Shown here in pieces: positions 9,760-18,417 of a stretch of 64,000 nt of DNA (its first letter is position 1; every line of letters starts with the position of its first letter). The DNA is from Gammaproteobacteria bacterium (GTDB lineage Bacteria; Pseudomonadota; Gammaproteobacteria; DSM-16500). The translations under genes were made by a program, and so were the position numbers. The DNA is taken from the NCBI GenBank assembly GCA_013816845.1, contig JACDDU010000004.1, positions 62,001 to 126,000 of the forward strand, given 5' to 3'. Below the pieces are notes generated by a model that saw only the letters and a list, made by a program, of their open reading frames with translations, had not been told where the DNA came from and did not search any database.

Positions 9760-10323
9760 TTATTGATTTCTCCAAAAGCGGGGAATGAGAAGCGATGCAA
9801 AAAAGAGCTTAACAGCTTCTGGCAGCAGAAAAGGTTGCACACCCCATTTAAAAGCATTTTCAAAGCCTATCAAAAGGGCGAGGTGAAGATATCCGAAAGT
9901 CAAAATAACGGTAACACCACATAATGCTGCAACAAAAGATTTAAACATACTTTGACCAAAACCCTTTTCAGCCAAATAACCACTCAACATAGCTGCAGGT
10001 AAAAAACCTAACAAATAACCGCCTGTCGGACCCATGAATACGATGGGACCTTGGGCGAATTCCGCAAATACGGGTAATCCCAAAAGACCTGCAGTTAAGT
10101 AAACACCCAGGACATAACTGCCTCGTTTCGCGCCCAGTATCATGCCTATCAGGACCACAGTTGCACTTTGGAAAGTAAGCGGCACAGGAGTGAAAGGGAT
10201 ACTAAGTTGAGACGCTATAGCAAGTAGAATAACCCCGGAGAAGACTAAGAATGTTTCTTTTAAGATATTGTTATTTTTACTCCATAAGATACTTGCAAGC
10301 TGTGCAGTTTCTGTGTGAATCAT
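9760..10323 (-). CDS. bioY: BioY-type biotin transporter S component
   Basis: Membrane protein of 187 residues with five to six hydrophobic segments. Its family hallmarks are SQLSIPFTPVPLTFQS near residue 40 and GPTGGYLLGF near residue 100. BioY binds biotin in the membrane, either alone or with the ECF energising module; no bioM, bioN or ecfT gene is nearby. The ATG at 10323 has AGGA upstream. Biotin uptake would serve carboxylases such as the liuB product. I could not find a clear BirA operator in the upstream region. Confidence 0.92.
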   Translation of the reverse strand: MIHTETAQLASILWSKNNNILKETFLVFSGVILLAIASQLSIPFTPVPLTFQSATVVLIGMILGAKRGSYVLGVYLTAGLLGLPVFAEFAQGPIVFMGPTGGYLLGFLPAAMLSGYLAEKGFGQSMFKSFVAALCGVTVILTFGYLHLALLIGFENAFKWGVQPFLLPEAVKLFFASLLIPRFWRNQ

Positions 10324-10433
10324 GAGTGCATTTCCTAACTGATAAGAGCATCGATCTTAATCATTTCCCTTGCAAAAGTAAAAGGGCGAAAAAAAGACAA
10401 TTCAAGACTAGGGTCGGTCAAACGCAAAATCGA

Positions 10434-10811
10434 TTAATGCAGCTCAGATTTAATGTAACTACACTTTATTTCGTAACTCGTATTGTTACGACCTTTCGTT
10501 TCAAGTCGGAACTGGCCCTCGTAATCTGCTAATTCTTCATATTTTTCATCCGGGATATGATCGCTTTGTAAGCGAACAGGAAGAAAGGCGGATTTATCGC
10601 GACCTTTGTAATCAAATTTAATTTGAATGGGACCGCGATTAGCCTGGCAATAAATGCCAGTTTTCTCAGAAAAATTATAATCGACATGTACAATATCGTG
10701 GCTTTGAATGCGGAGCGTGAAGGGGATATGACGATAGTATTGTGCTGCGTAAGTGACAGGAGCCGTAAAAATAATGAACACTAGCAGCAGAGGAAGTGAC
10801 AAGAATCGCAT
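10434..10811 (-). CDS. Small exported protein of unknown function
   Basis: A 125-residue protein with a clear signal peptide: hydrophobic residues 2-17, then a likely signal peptidase cut after TYAA (about residue 22). The mature part is mostly beta-type sequence with two cysteines (IYCQA, IKCSY) that could form a disulfide in the periplasm. I recognise no family. AGGTGA lies 5 bases upstream of the ATG. It is a single gene between bioY and the ETF-QO gene. Confidence 0.7.
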   Translation of the reverse strand: MRFLSLPLLLVFIIFTAPVTYAAQYYRHIPFTLRIQSHDIVHVDYNFSEKTGIYCQANRGPIQIKFDYKGRDKSAFLPVRLQSDHIPDEKYEELADYEGQFRLETKGRNNTSYEIKCSYIKSELH

Positions 10812-10916
10812 GACTCACCTCGTTTTTATTGCGCGGATGCGCTTATTATTATGAGACTTTTACCATATCATATTTACCTGAAACGATAAAGGCAGATCAG
10901 TCTTCAGATTTTCTAC

Positions 10917-12551
10917 CTACATCATTTCATACTGAGGACCGCTTCCTCCTTCAGACGGAGTCCACACAATATTTTGCGTCGGATCTTTGATGTCACAAGC
11001 TTTACACTGAACGCAATTTGCGCCATTGATGTGGAGACGCGGTTGATTCCCTTCATTAAAAAGGATTTCATAAACACCCGCAGGGCAATAGCGTGTTTCG
11101 GGCGAGGCATATTCTTTATAATTAATTTCAATAGGAACGCGATGCCGATCTTTCAACTTAAGATGATAAGGTTGATCCTCGTCATAGTGAATGTTAGCAA
11201 GATAAACGGACGTCGATAAATCAAAAGTAAGTTGATTATCATGCTTAGGGTACTCAATTTTTTTACAAGCTGCGGCTTTTTTCAAAGTTAAATGATCAGG
11301 ACAACGATGTGTAAAGGTCCAAGGTGCGCGTCCGCGTAATAAATAAGTATCTATAGCTGCGTAAGCTAAACCTAACCACAATCCATGACGAAAAGCTGGG
11401 CGGATGTTGCGCGCGGTATATAAATCTTTCCATAACCAACTGTTTTTTAAATTGACAGGATAGCTTGTGCATTCTTTCGGAGAAGTTGTCGTGTCTAGCA
11501 TCGGAAATAAACTTTCTGCTGCAATCATTCCTGATTTCATTGCGTTATGAATGCCCTTTATTTTAGGAACATTTAAAAATCCAGCGGCATCGCCAATGAT
11601 AAGACCGCCTGGAAAAATTAATTTAGGAATGCTTTGTAACCCCCCTTCAATTAATGTTCTTCCACCGTAACCAATGCGCCTGCCATTTTTTAGTAAAGGC
11701 GCAATGGCAGGATGCGTTTTAAAACGTTGAAATTCTTCATAGGGATTAAGGTAAGGATTTTCATAATCTAATCCTACAACAAATCCGATACTAATAAAGT
11801 TTTTTCCGAAATGATAAAGAAAAGCGCCACCATAAGTTTTTTGATCAAGCGGCCATCCAACAGTATGGGCAACTTTGCCTACTTGATGCATTTCGGGTGG
11901 AATTTCCCATAATTCTTTAATACCTAAACCATAGGTTTGAGGAGCAGATTTCTCAGTTAAATTAAAACGTTTAAATAAAGTTTGTGTTGCAGAGCCTCGG
12001 CATCCTTCGGCAAAGATGACTTGTTTTGCACGTAATTCTATACCGGGTTGAAACTGAGATTTGGGTTCACCTTTTCGATCTAGTCCTAAGTCGCCGGTTG
12101 CGACCCCACAAACGCAATCTCCTTCGTAAAGTACTTCAGTTGCTGCAAAACCAGGAAAAATATTGATACCCATCGCTTCCGCTTGTTTTGCAAGCCATAC
12201 GCAAAACTGTCCTAGACTAATAATATAATTACCGTGATTATTCATTTGGGGTGGTGTTGGAAGTGTAATAGAGTGGGATTTTGTTAAAAAAGAAAAAGAA
12301 TCTTCGGTAACAGCCGTATGCTGAGGAGGCTCTAATGAAAGCCAATCGGGCAGCAATTCATTTAAGGCGCGGGGTTCTAACACTGCACCCGAAAGGATGT
12401 TCGCACCGACAGATGCAGCTTTATCGATGACACATATGTTTAATGGTTTTTGTTCTTTAAGACTGAGTTGCGCCAAACGAATACTTGCTGAAAGACCTGC
12501 AGGACCTGCGCCCACAATGACAACATCAAACTCCATGACTTCACGATTCAT
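10917..12551 (-). CDS. Electron transfer flavoprotein-ubiquinone oxidoreductase (ETF-QO)
   Basis: Membrane-associated flavo-iron-sulfur protein that takes electrons from reduced ETF and gives them to ubiquinone. It starts with an FAD-binding VVIVGAGPAGLSASIRLAQ segment. The C-terminal 4Fe-4S domain has CPAGVYEI and CVQCKACDIKDP, the four cluster cysteines. The full length of about 544 residues is normal. The ATG at 12551 is favoured over the in-frame ATG at 12557 because AGGGA abuts the latter but sits at a proper distance from the former. It completes the chain from the acyl-CoA dehydrogenases (1.9 and 34.9 kb) through EtfAB (21.3 kb). Confidence 0.93.
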   Translation of the reverse strand: MNREVMEFDVVIVGAGPAGLSASIRLAQLSLKEQKPLNICVIDKAASVGANILSGAVLEPRALNELLPDWLSLEPPQHTAVTEDSFSFLTKSHSITLPTPPQMNNHGNYIISLGQFCVWLAKQAEAMGINIFPGFAATEVLYEGDCVCGVATGDLGLDRKGEPKSQFQPGIELRAKQVIFAEGCRGSATQTLFKRFNLTEKSAPQTYGLGIKELWEIPPEMHQVGKVAHTVGWPLDQKTYGGAFLYHFGKNFISIGFVVGLDYENPYLNPYEEFQRFKTHPAIAPLLKNGRRIGYGGRTLIEGGLQSIPKLIFPGGLIIGDAAGFLNVPKIKGIHNAMKSGMIAAESLFPMLDTTTSPKECTSYPVNLKNSWLWKDLYTARNIRPAFRHGLWLGLAYAAIDTYLLRGRAPWTFTHRCPDHLTLKKAAACKKIEYPKHDNQLTFDLSTSVYLANIHYDEDQPYHLKLKDRHRVPIEINYKEYASPETRYCPAGVYEILFNEGNQPRLHINGANCVQCKACDIKDPTQNIVWTPSEGGSGPQYEMM

Positions 12552-12593
12552 CGTCATTCCCTAGTTAACTAATTTAAAAATAGGATGCAGTGA

Positions 12594-13775
12594 TCACATC
12601 ATTTCAATGGCAATACCCGTTGCCTCACCACCACCAATACACAAAGCAGCGATACCACGTTGTAATCCGGCTTGTTTCAAGGCAGCAATGAGTGTAACGA
12701 CAATGCGTGCGCCAGAAGCCCCGATTGGATGTCCCAACGCACAAGCGCCACCATGAATATTTATTTTTTCTAAAGGAATTTTCAAATCATGCATTGCTGC
12801 CAAAACGACCACGGCAAAAGCTTCATTGATTTCGAATAAATCGACATCACCGATGTTCCATCCAACTACTTTTAATAATTGATTGATCGTATCAATGGGA
12901 GCAATCGTAAATTCACTGGGATGACGCGCGGTGTTAGTTTGACCGACAATGCGTGCGATAGGCTTAATATGTTCTTTTTTAGCTGTAGAAAGACGCATCA
13001 TCGCTAAAGCTGCAGCACCATCTGCAATAGCGCTTGAATTACCGGCTGTGACTGTACCATCTTTAACAAATGCTGGTTGTAATTGGGTTATCCGCTCAAG
13101 ATTGACACTGAACGGCCGTTGGTCTTCAATAATTATTTTTTCGCCTTCTTTAGTCTTAACAGAAAGCGGTACAATTTCCGCCGCAAATAATTTATTGCGT
13201 GTAGCACTACGGGCACGCTCAAAAGAAACAAGGGCATACTCATCTTGTTGTTGGCGTGTAAAGCCATATTGCTTAGCACATTGGTCTGCATAAAAGCCCA
13301 TAGACTGACCCGTATAAGCGTCTTCTAAACCATCCAACACCATATGATCATCAATTTCACTTCGACCTAATCGATAGCCTTGACGCGCTTTTTTAAGTAA
13401 GTAAGGGGCATTCGTCATGCTTTCCATGCCACCCGCAATGACAATGCCAGCTGCATGAGTTTGTAATGTGAGATGTGCAAACATAATGGCTTTCATTCCC
13501 GAGCCACATACCTTGCTAATCATGGTGCACGGTGTTTTATCTGGTAATTCTGCGGCGCGAGCCGCTTGTCGCGGCGGAGCTTGTCCCACACCGGCTGGTA
13601 AAACACAACCTAAGAGAACTTCATCAATAGAGGAAGGGTCGAGACCAGCACGTTGATAAGCGGCTTTAATGACAGTTGCACCAAGGGCTGGACTTGGAAA
13701 TTCTTTTAAGTCACCCAACAAATTCCCCATGGGAGTTCGTGCGAAGCTGACAAAGACAGTTGAATCATTTTCCAT
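12594..13775 (-). CDS. Acetyl-CoA C-acetyltransferase (thiolase)
   Basis: A 393-residue thiolase, probably an acetoacetyl-CoA thiolase by length and sequence type. The nucleophilic cysteine is C90 (ISKVCGSGMKA), the catalytic histidine is in GGACALGHPIGASG, and the second cysteine is C379 in CIGGGEA. It would split the acetoacetyl-CoA arising from leucine, phenylalanine and tyrosine, or run in reverse for ketone-body or polyhydroxybutyrate synthesis. It lies 42 bp upstream of the ETF-QO gene on the same strand, so they may share a transcript. Confidence 0.92.
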   Translation of the reverse strand: MENDSTVFVSFARTPMGNLLGDLKEFPSPALGATVIKAAYQRAGLDPSSIDEVLLGCVLPAGVGQAPPRQAARAAELPDKTPCTMISKVCGSGMKAIMFAHLTLQTHAAGIVIAGGMESMTNAPYLLKKARQGYRLGRSEIDDHMVLDGLEDAYTGQSMGFYADQCAKQYGFTRQQQDEYALVSFERARSATRNKLFAAEIVPLSVKTKEGEKIIIEDQRPFSVNLERITQLQPAFVKDGTVTAGNSSAIADGAAALAMMRLSTAKKEHIKPIARIVGQTNTARHPSEFTIAPIDTINQLLKVVGWNIGDVDLFEINEAFAVVVLAAMHDLKIPLEKINIHGGACALGHPIGASGARIVVTLIAALKQAGLQRGIAALCIGGGEATGIAIEMM

Positions 13776-13851
13776 TGCTAAGAATCCTAAACTAATTTGG
13801 ATAGTAGTTTAGCTGAAGCTATGATAAAGGCTAAATAAAATTTAGTGTGGT

Positions 13852-14046
13852 TTACTTGCTGATGCGATCATCAAGGGTGTCGTTCTCAGAAGGGTCAAGC
13901 GCAAATTTGGCTTTAATTTTGGCAAGATCTTCTTCACTAACTTGAATTCCTGCTTCCTTTAAGGCAACTTCAGGATTTAGGCGAAAAGCTTCGCGAAAAG
14001 TCAGATTATTTGCCCATTTACTATAAATTTCCAATAATTGTGTCAT
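13852..14046 (-). CDS. Small NHLP/Nif11-leader-like protein
   Basis: Short acidic protein of 64 residues from the ATG at 14046, which has GGTGG just upstream; in-frame starts further up lack a ribosome site. The middle (LTFREAFRLNPEVALKEAG, then ISEEDL-like spacing) resembles the pattern FRxxFxxNPxxALxxxGixlsxEdL of NHLP/Os1348 and Nif11-related RiPP leader peptides. There is no obvious Cys- or Ser-rich core after it, and the tail is DPSENDTLDDRISK. It may therefore be a stand-alone member of that fold and not a precursor. A PqqD-M50 protein is encoded 2.3 kb away. Function unknown. Confidence 0.6.
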   Translation of the reverse strand: MTQLLEIYSKWANNLTFREAFRLNPEVALKEAGIQVSEEDLAKIKAKFALDPSENDTLDDRISK

Positions 14047-14131
14047 ATTCGCCACCATTTTTTTTAAATATAGCACAGGGTACGCAGAATGTTAGTTCAG
14101 TAAGCTATTGAAATAAAAGCAATAAAATAGT

Positions 14132-14164
14132 ATTAAGATTTCCTTAACCTTAAATACATACACT
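14132..14164 (+). promoter_or_regulatory. PmrA-box-like promoter of the 14193 gene
   Basis: ATTAAG (14132-14137), 5 bases, then CTTAAC (14143-14148), followed after 10 bases by TACACT (14159-14164) as a -10. The 5-base spacer and the 10-base gap to the -10 are identical to the promoter in front of the 581-1768 gene, although the two downstream proteins are unrelated. One mismatch per hexamer from the PmrA consensus. Confidence 0.5.
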
Positions 14165-14192
14165 AAAAAAACGTTCGCAAAGGAATTAATAC

Positions 14193-15701
14193 ATGTTGAA
14201 TCGGAAACTTAGCGAATTTGCAGCCAAGTTGCCCCAGCTTTATAAAGGGAGCAATCCGCAACGAAAAAAATACACGCAATTTAATTGTGCGTTATCTTCT
14301 GGTAAAGCCGCTGTCCAATCCACTTCAGATTTAATCGCACTGGGTTCATTGATTTATAAGCTTGAAGATATAAAACAAAATGAATATCCCAATGGATCTG
14401 CAACATTAAAAAAAGGCTATGTCTATAATTCCGGTAGTGAATTATATACTCACATTAAAACATTTTTAAAAAATCAATTTCCCGAGATGCTTGAAGGAGA
14501 TCATCGCTTAGTTTGCCTTTGGCAGTTTTATAAATATATAAACTGTCAAAGTGATCGTGACGTTTTTGCAAAACTTGGTTTAGAAAAACACAAATTATTA
14601 AAAGATATTCGAATACTTTTAAAAAATATTTTGGATAGAGAATCAAGCCGCATCGCACTCATTGCTGAAGGTGTACCGCAAGCAAGAATTCTCCATGAAA
14701 ATATTAAAAAATTGTCAGCTGATTATCAAACTGCAACGCAGTCGCGTCTATTTACCAATAATAGTCGCTATGCGTTAATTAATAATATCAATTTAGTGGA
14801 TAAAACATGCAGTACGTTTTATCCCGAACCTAAAAATGAACGCGAAAAAGATACTTTATATATGCAGACTAATAATGTGCGGATGGGTGCGTACTTATTA
14901 GGTATTTTAACGCTTGAAAATGAATATCATCTTCAAGAAGGTGAGTTACTAAAATTATGCTTGCATAGTATCGGCGAAAAGAAAACCAGCCACATTAAAC
15001 GCGATAAAAAAATCGAATGGCTGGAAGCTTTATCATTTCATTTAAAACGCATTCAAGAAAACGCTACTTATTATACTGAATTTAAAGCCTCCCTTTCGAA
15101 AGATGAAGCAAAATACTTCGAACGTTTTATTGCATCCCTGGAACGAATTTTATTAGATCAAAAAATAAAAAAATTAAAACCAGGATTGAAGCCTTCGAGA
15201 AAAAGACAATGTTTAACTGCAGTCGTTAGTGCAGGTCTTACACAATTTTTAACAGGTGTTGCCATACCTTCTCTCACTGGCACAGTCGTTGCAACGGGTC
15301 CCGCGGGATTTGTAGTATTTGGTGCAGGAACAATTTTAATGACTCAATTAGGGAGATTAGTGGGTGATCAACTTATCTCGAAAGCTGAAGCCTATCTTTG
15401 TGCATCCCTTTTAGAAAAAATTGGCGATGAGCTGGCACTTAAATCAGTAGAAGCCGCAACCTATACCTTTTCCATGGGTAAAGAAGGATTCACTGCGCTT
15501 TTAAATCATCCCGCTTTGTCTAAGAATAAAGAATTTTTAAAACTCTGGATTTCCACATTGTTAGAATTGCCAGACGATTTTATTCCTGCTCATGAAAAAA
15601 CGCATATTCGAGCCTTAGCAGGACTTGAAAAAGCCACACCCACGGTTGTGAATGTAGAGGACGAGGATTTTGTTATGGTACCAAAAGTCCGTTTTCTATA
15701 A
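14193..15701 (+). CDS. Orphan protein with C-terminal hydrophobic hairpin, candidate effector
   Basis: Unrecognised 502-residue protein. Residues 1-330 are Lys-rich and helical. About residues 345-400 form a Gly/Ala/Thr-rich hydrophobic stretch (around LTAVVSAGLTQFLTG and VVFGAGTILMTQL) that could be a membrane hairpin. The tail ends in an acidic patch (VNVEDEDF) a few residues before the C-terminus, as in many Dot/Icm substrates. AAGGA lies 7 bases before the ATG. The PmrA-box-like promoter upstream supports an effector role, but no catalytic motif is visible. Its 3' end overlaps the convergent tpx gene by 6 bases. Confidence 0.6.
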   Translation: MLNRKLSEFAAKLPQLYKGSNPQRKKYTQFNCALSSGKAAVQSTSDLIALGSLIYKLEDIKQNEYPNGSATLKKGYVYNSGSELYTHIKTFLKNQFPEMLEGDHRLVCLWQFYKYINCQSDRDVFAKLGLEKHKLLKDIRILLKNILDRESSRIALIAEGVPQARILHENIKKLSADYQTATQSRLFTNNSRYALINNINLVDKTCSTFYPEPKNEREKDTLYMQTNNVRMGAYLLGILTLENEYHLQEGELLKLCLHSIGEKKTSHIKRDKKIEWLEALSFHLKRIQENATYYTEFKASLSKDEAKYFERFIASLERILLDQKIKKLKPGLKPSRKRQCLTAVVSAGLTQFLTGVAIPSLTGTVVATGPAGFVVFGAGTILMTQLGRLVGDQLISKAEAYLCASLLEKIGDELALKSVEAATYTFSMGKEGFTALLNHPALSKNKEFLKLWISTLLELPDDFIPAHEKTHIRALAGLEKATPTVVNVEDEDFVMVPKVRFL

Positions 15702-16223
15702 ATCCAGCGATGGGGTTAGGGTTTCATTCAACGCAGTTGTAATTGCTGCGTAGTCTGGCTCTTCTGTAATTTCTTGAACTTGTTGCGTGTAACGCACAAT
15801 CCCTTTCTTATCCAAGATAACGACGGCCCGTGAGAGTAATCCTTCAAGCGGGCTTTCCAAAATGGAAACACCATAGTTTTCTCCAAACTCAGAATGTCTG
15901 AAAACCGAAACAGGTTGAACGTTGTTTAAATGTTCGGAGGCACAAAACCGTTTTTGTGCAAAGGGAAGATCTGCTGAAACACAAAGTATTAAAATTTCAG
16001 GGTATGCTTTCGCAATTTCATTGAAACGTTGCATCGCCGTTGCACAAGTGACGGTGTCTAAACTTGGAAAAATATTTAAAACGATTGGTTTCCCTAAATA
16101 ATTTTTAAGTGAAATTTCACTTAAATCAATTTTAGTCAAGGCAAAATCAGGGGCGGGTTGCCCAATGATGGGTAATTGACCTATTGTTTGTAATGGCGTT
16201 CCATTAAAAGTTATCGTCGTCAT
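15696..16223 (-). CDS. tpx: Thiol peroxidase (Tpx-type peroxiredoxin)
   Basis: A 175-residue peroxiredoxin of the atypical 2-Cys Tpx group, reducing lipid and hydrogen peroxides with thioredoxin. The peroxidatic cysteine is C60 in PSLDTVTCATAMQRFN and the resolving cysteine is C94 in KRFCASEH, matching the usual 34-residue separation. The start at 16223 is chosen because AAGGAGG lies 5 bases before it. An ATG at 16241 would place that ribosome site inside the coding sequence. The C-terminal tail is about 8 residues longer than in E. coli Tpx. Confidence 0.92.
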   Translation of the reverse strand: MTTITFNGTPLQTIGQLPIIGQPAPDFALTKIDLSEISLKNYLGKPIVLNIFPSLDTVTCATAMQRFNEIAKAYPEILILCVSADLPFAQKRFCASEHLNNVQPVSVFRHSEFGENYGVSILESPLEGLLSRAVVILDKKGIVRYTQQVQEITEEPDYAAITTALNETLTPSLDL

Positions 16224-16348
16224 TAGCATCCTCCTTGACATGATCTGTTCATTATATGATTTTTATTCGCAAGTTTGCTAGTCTTTAAGTCTAACAATGA
16301 CAGGATAAGGTCTTCAAGTTACAATAAAAGGAATTAAGGATTGATCGC

Positions 16349-18370
16349 ATGGATGATCCAAAGGTCTCATTAACTAGCCGTGTTACTTTGTTGCGAGGTT
16401 TTCCATGCTTTGCTTCTTTATCCGTTGAGCAAATCGACCAACTCGCGGGCTATTTACACGAAGTACACTATTCACCGCTTCAATCCATCGTCTCTCAGCA
16501 TGATTTAATTGATAGCGTCTATTTTATTGTTCAGGGAAGCGCTGAAGTTACCCATGAAATTATAAATAAAAAAATAATTAAATCCGTGCCCGTTGCTTTG
16601 CTCAACGAAAATGAAAGTATCGGACTTAATGAAAAAGGTTTTTATTCGATAACAGGTCAAAGGACCGCTACAGTAAAAGCGGTTACACCCTTATTAGCTT
16701 TAAAATTATCATTAGCAGATTTGACCAATTTCCTGCAAAAAAATCATTTAGAAAAAGTCATGTTTGCTTCGGCTAAACAAACTTTACGCATGCACTTTAT
16801 CAAGCAATCTTTGCCTTTTGCAAACCTTTCTCCGCAACGTTTAAAGTGGTTAGCAGAACGTATTAAAGAAAAAAAATATAAAGCGGGCGATGTGATTTTT
16901 AACCAAGGGGAAATGGGCGAAGAATGTTATTTAATCGAGGCAGGAGAAGTGGGCATTGTTTTTCAAAGTCCGCTTGGTGAGATAAAATTGTTAGCTGAAT
17001 TATCGCCCCCGACTTTATTTGGCGAAGCGACGTTGATTACCAAATCGTCTCGTAACGCGACTGCAAAAGCACTGACTAATTGTAATCTTTTTGTCTTACG
17101 ATACGAAGATTTATCTGAATTAATTGAATCGGAAACGAATGTCGCTCAAATGTTTATGACTTTAATGGTTGATCGAAGTCGACCTTTAAAAAATCCATCG
17201 GTAAGTGTGCACCAACGTACGGCTGCTGATGGAGAAACAATCACGATTTTAAAAAACGAGATGACAGGAAAATATTTTAAACTTTCCGATGAAGGCGCTT
17301 TTATCTGGCATGCTTTAAATGGTAAACAAACCTTGCAAGATATTACGATGGATTTAGCGCATCATTTCCATGTTTTTGCACCCGATATGGTAGCTGCTTT
17401 AATTTCAAAGTTAAATAGAGAAGGCTTTATTAGTAATATTCATGTTACAGCTCCTGTTCAAGATAAGCGTTCGTCTTGGGTAAAAAAATTGAAGAAAATA
17501 AAAAAACTCTTTGCCAGTAGAATTGCATTTGGTGATGTTGATCCTTGGATGACTACTTTCTATCAACGCTTTATTCGATATTTTTTTACGCCGGCAGCAA
17601 GTGTCATTTGGTTAATTTTAGTGATTGCAGGTTTTCTTTCTTTTGCCGTGAATACCCAATCAGTTTTATTATTTTTTGCAAAAAAACATATTAGCTTATT
17701 ATTGCTCTTAGGACTTATCCCCTTTAGTTTAATAGCAGCTTTTCTTCATGAGTTGGGCCATGCTTTTGCTGTAAAAGCCTATGGGCGTGAAGTCCATTTT
17801 ATTGGAATTGGTTGGAATGGTTTCCTTCCCATCGCCTTTACGGATACGTCTGATATGTGGCTTGCGACAAGAAAGCCGCGCATGATGGTGAACCTGGCAG
17901 GCGTATATGTAGATTTTTTTCTAGCGGGAATGGCAGCGTTGGGTATATTGCTAATTAGCAATCCTTATTTACAAGGAATACTTTGGTTATTTTCTCTCTA
18001 TACCTATGTCAGTGCATTGCGTATGTTAAGTCCTTTAAAAGAAATGGATGGTTATTATGTTTTAATGGACTGGTTGGAAAAAAACAAATTACGCCATGCA
18101 TCAGTAGCATGGCTTGTTAATAAATTTCCACGCAGCATTACTAACCCTCGTCTTTTTAGAGAAAACTGGCCTGAAGTCAGCTACTGGGTACTCAGTATTT
18201 TATATTTAGTTTTTATTACTACTATTACAGTTATTATTCAAAAATCCGTCTATGTTGCTTTGGGAATTCATACCCCCAGTCCTTATTTAACCTTAATTAT
18301 TCCCGTGTTAGTTTTTTTCCTCTCTTGTATGAATATTCTTATTGAAATTAAAAACCAAAGCGCAGAGTGA
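16349..18370 (+). CDS. Membrane M50-type metalloprotease with two cyclic-nucleotide-binding domains and a PqqD-like domain
   Basis: A 673-residue four-part protein. Residues about 10-140 and 148-275 are two cNMP-binding (CAP_ED) domains, the second with the clear beta-barrel pattern GDVIFNQGEMGEECYLIEAG. Residues about 295-365 resemble PqqD, the peptide chaperone of RiPP pathways (KYFKLSDEGAFIWHALNGK). The remainder is a membrane peptidase-M50 domain with HELGH at about 467-471 and the third-ligand motif MDGYYVL at about 566. Related PqqD-M50 proteins occur with exported peptides (YydH and NHLM settings). It is transcribed alone, so its substrate is unknown; control by cAMP or a similar nucleotide is inferred. 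Confidence 0.8.
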   Translation: MDDPKVSLTSRVTLLRGFPCFASLSVEQIDQLAGYLHEVHYSPLQSIVSQHDLIDSVYFIVQGSAEVTHEIINKKIIKSVPVALLNENESIGLNEKGFYSITGQRTATVKAVTPLLALKLSLADLTNFLQKNHLEKVMFASAKQTLRMHFIKQSLPFANLSPQRLKWLAERIKEKKYKAGDVIFNQGEMGEECYLIEAGEVGIVFQSPLGEIKLLAELSPPTLFGEATLITKSSRNATAKALTNCNLFVLRYEDLSELIESETNVAQMFMTLMVDRSRPLKNPSVSVHQRTAADGETITILKNEMTGKYFKLSDEGAFIWHALNGKQTLQDITMDLAHHFHVFAPDMVAALISKLNREGFISNIHVTAPVQDKRSSWVKKLKKIKKLFASRIAFGDVDPWMTTFYQRFIRYFFTPAASVIWLILVIAGFLSFAVNTQSVLLFFAKKHISLLLLLGLIPFSLIAAFLHELGHAFAVKAYGREVHFIGIGWNGFLPIAFTDTSDMWLATRKPRMMVNLAGVYVDFFLAGMAALGILLISNPYLQGILWLFSLYTYVSALRMLSPLKEMDGYYVLMDWLEKNKLRHASVAWLVNKFPRSITNPRLFRENWPEVSYWVLSILYLVFITTITVIIQKSVYVALGIHTPSPYLTLIIPVLVFFLSCMNILIEIKNQSAE

Positions 18371-18417
18371 AGAGACCCATTCAGCTGAATAGATACGGTG
18401 ATTTAAATTGCGTAGGA

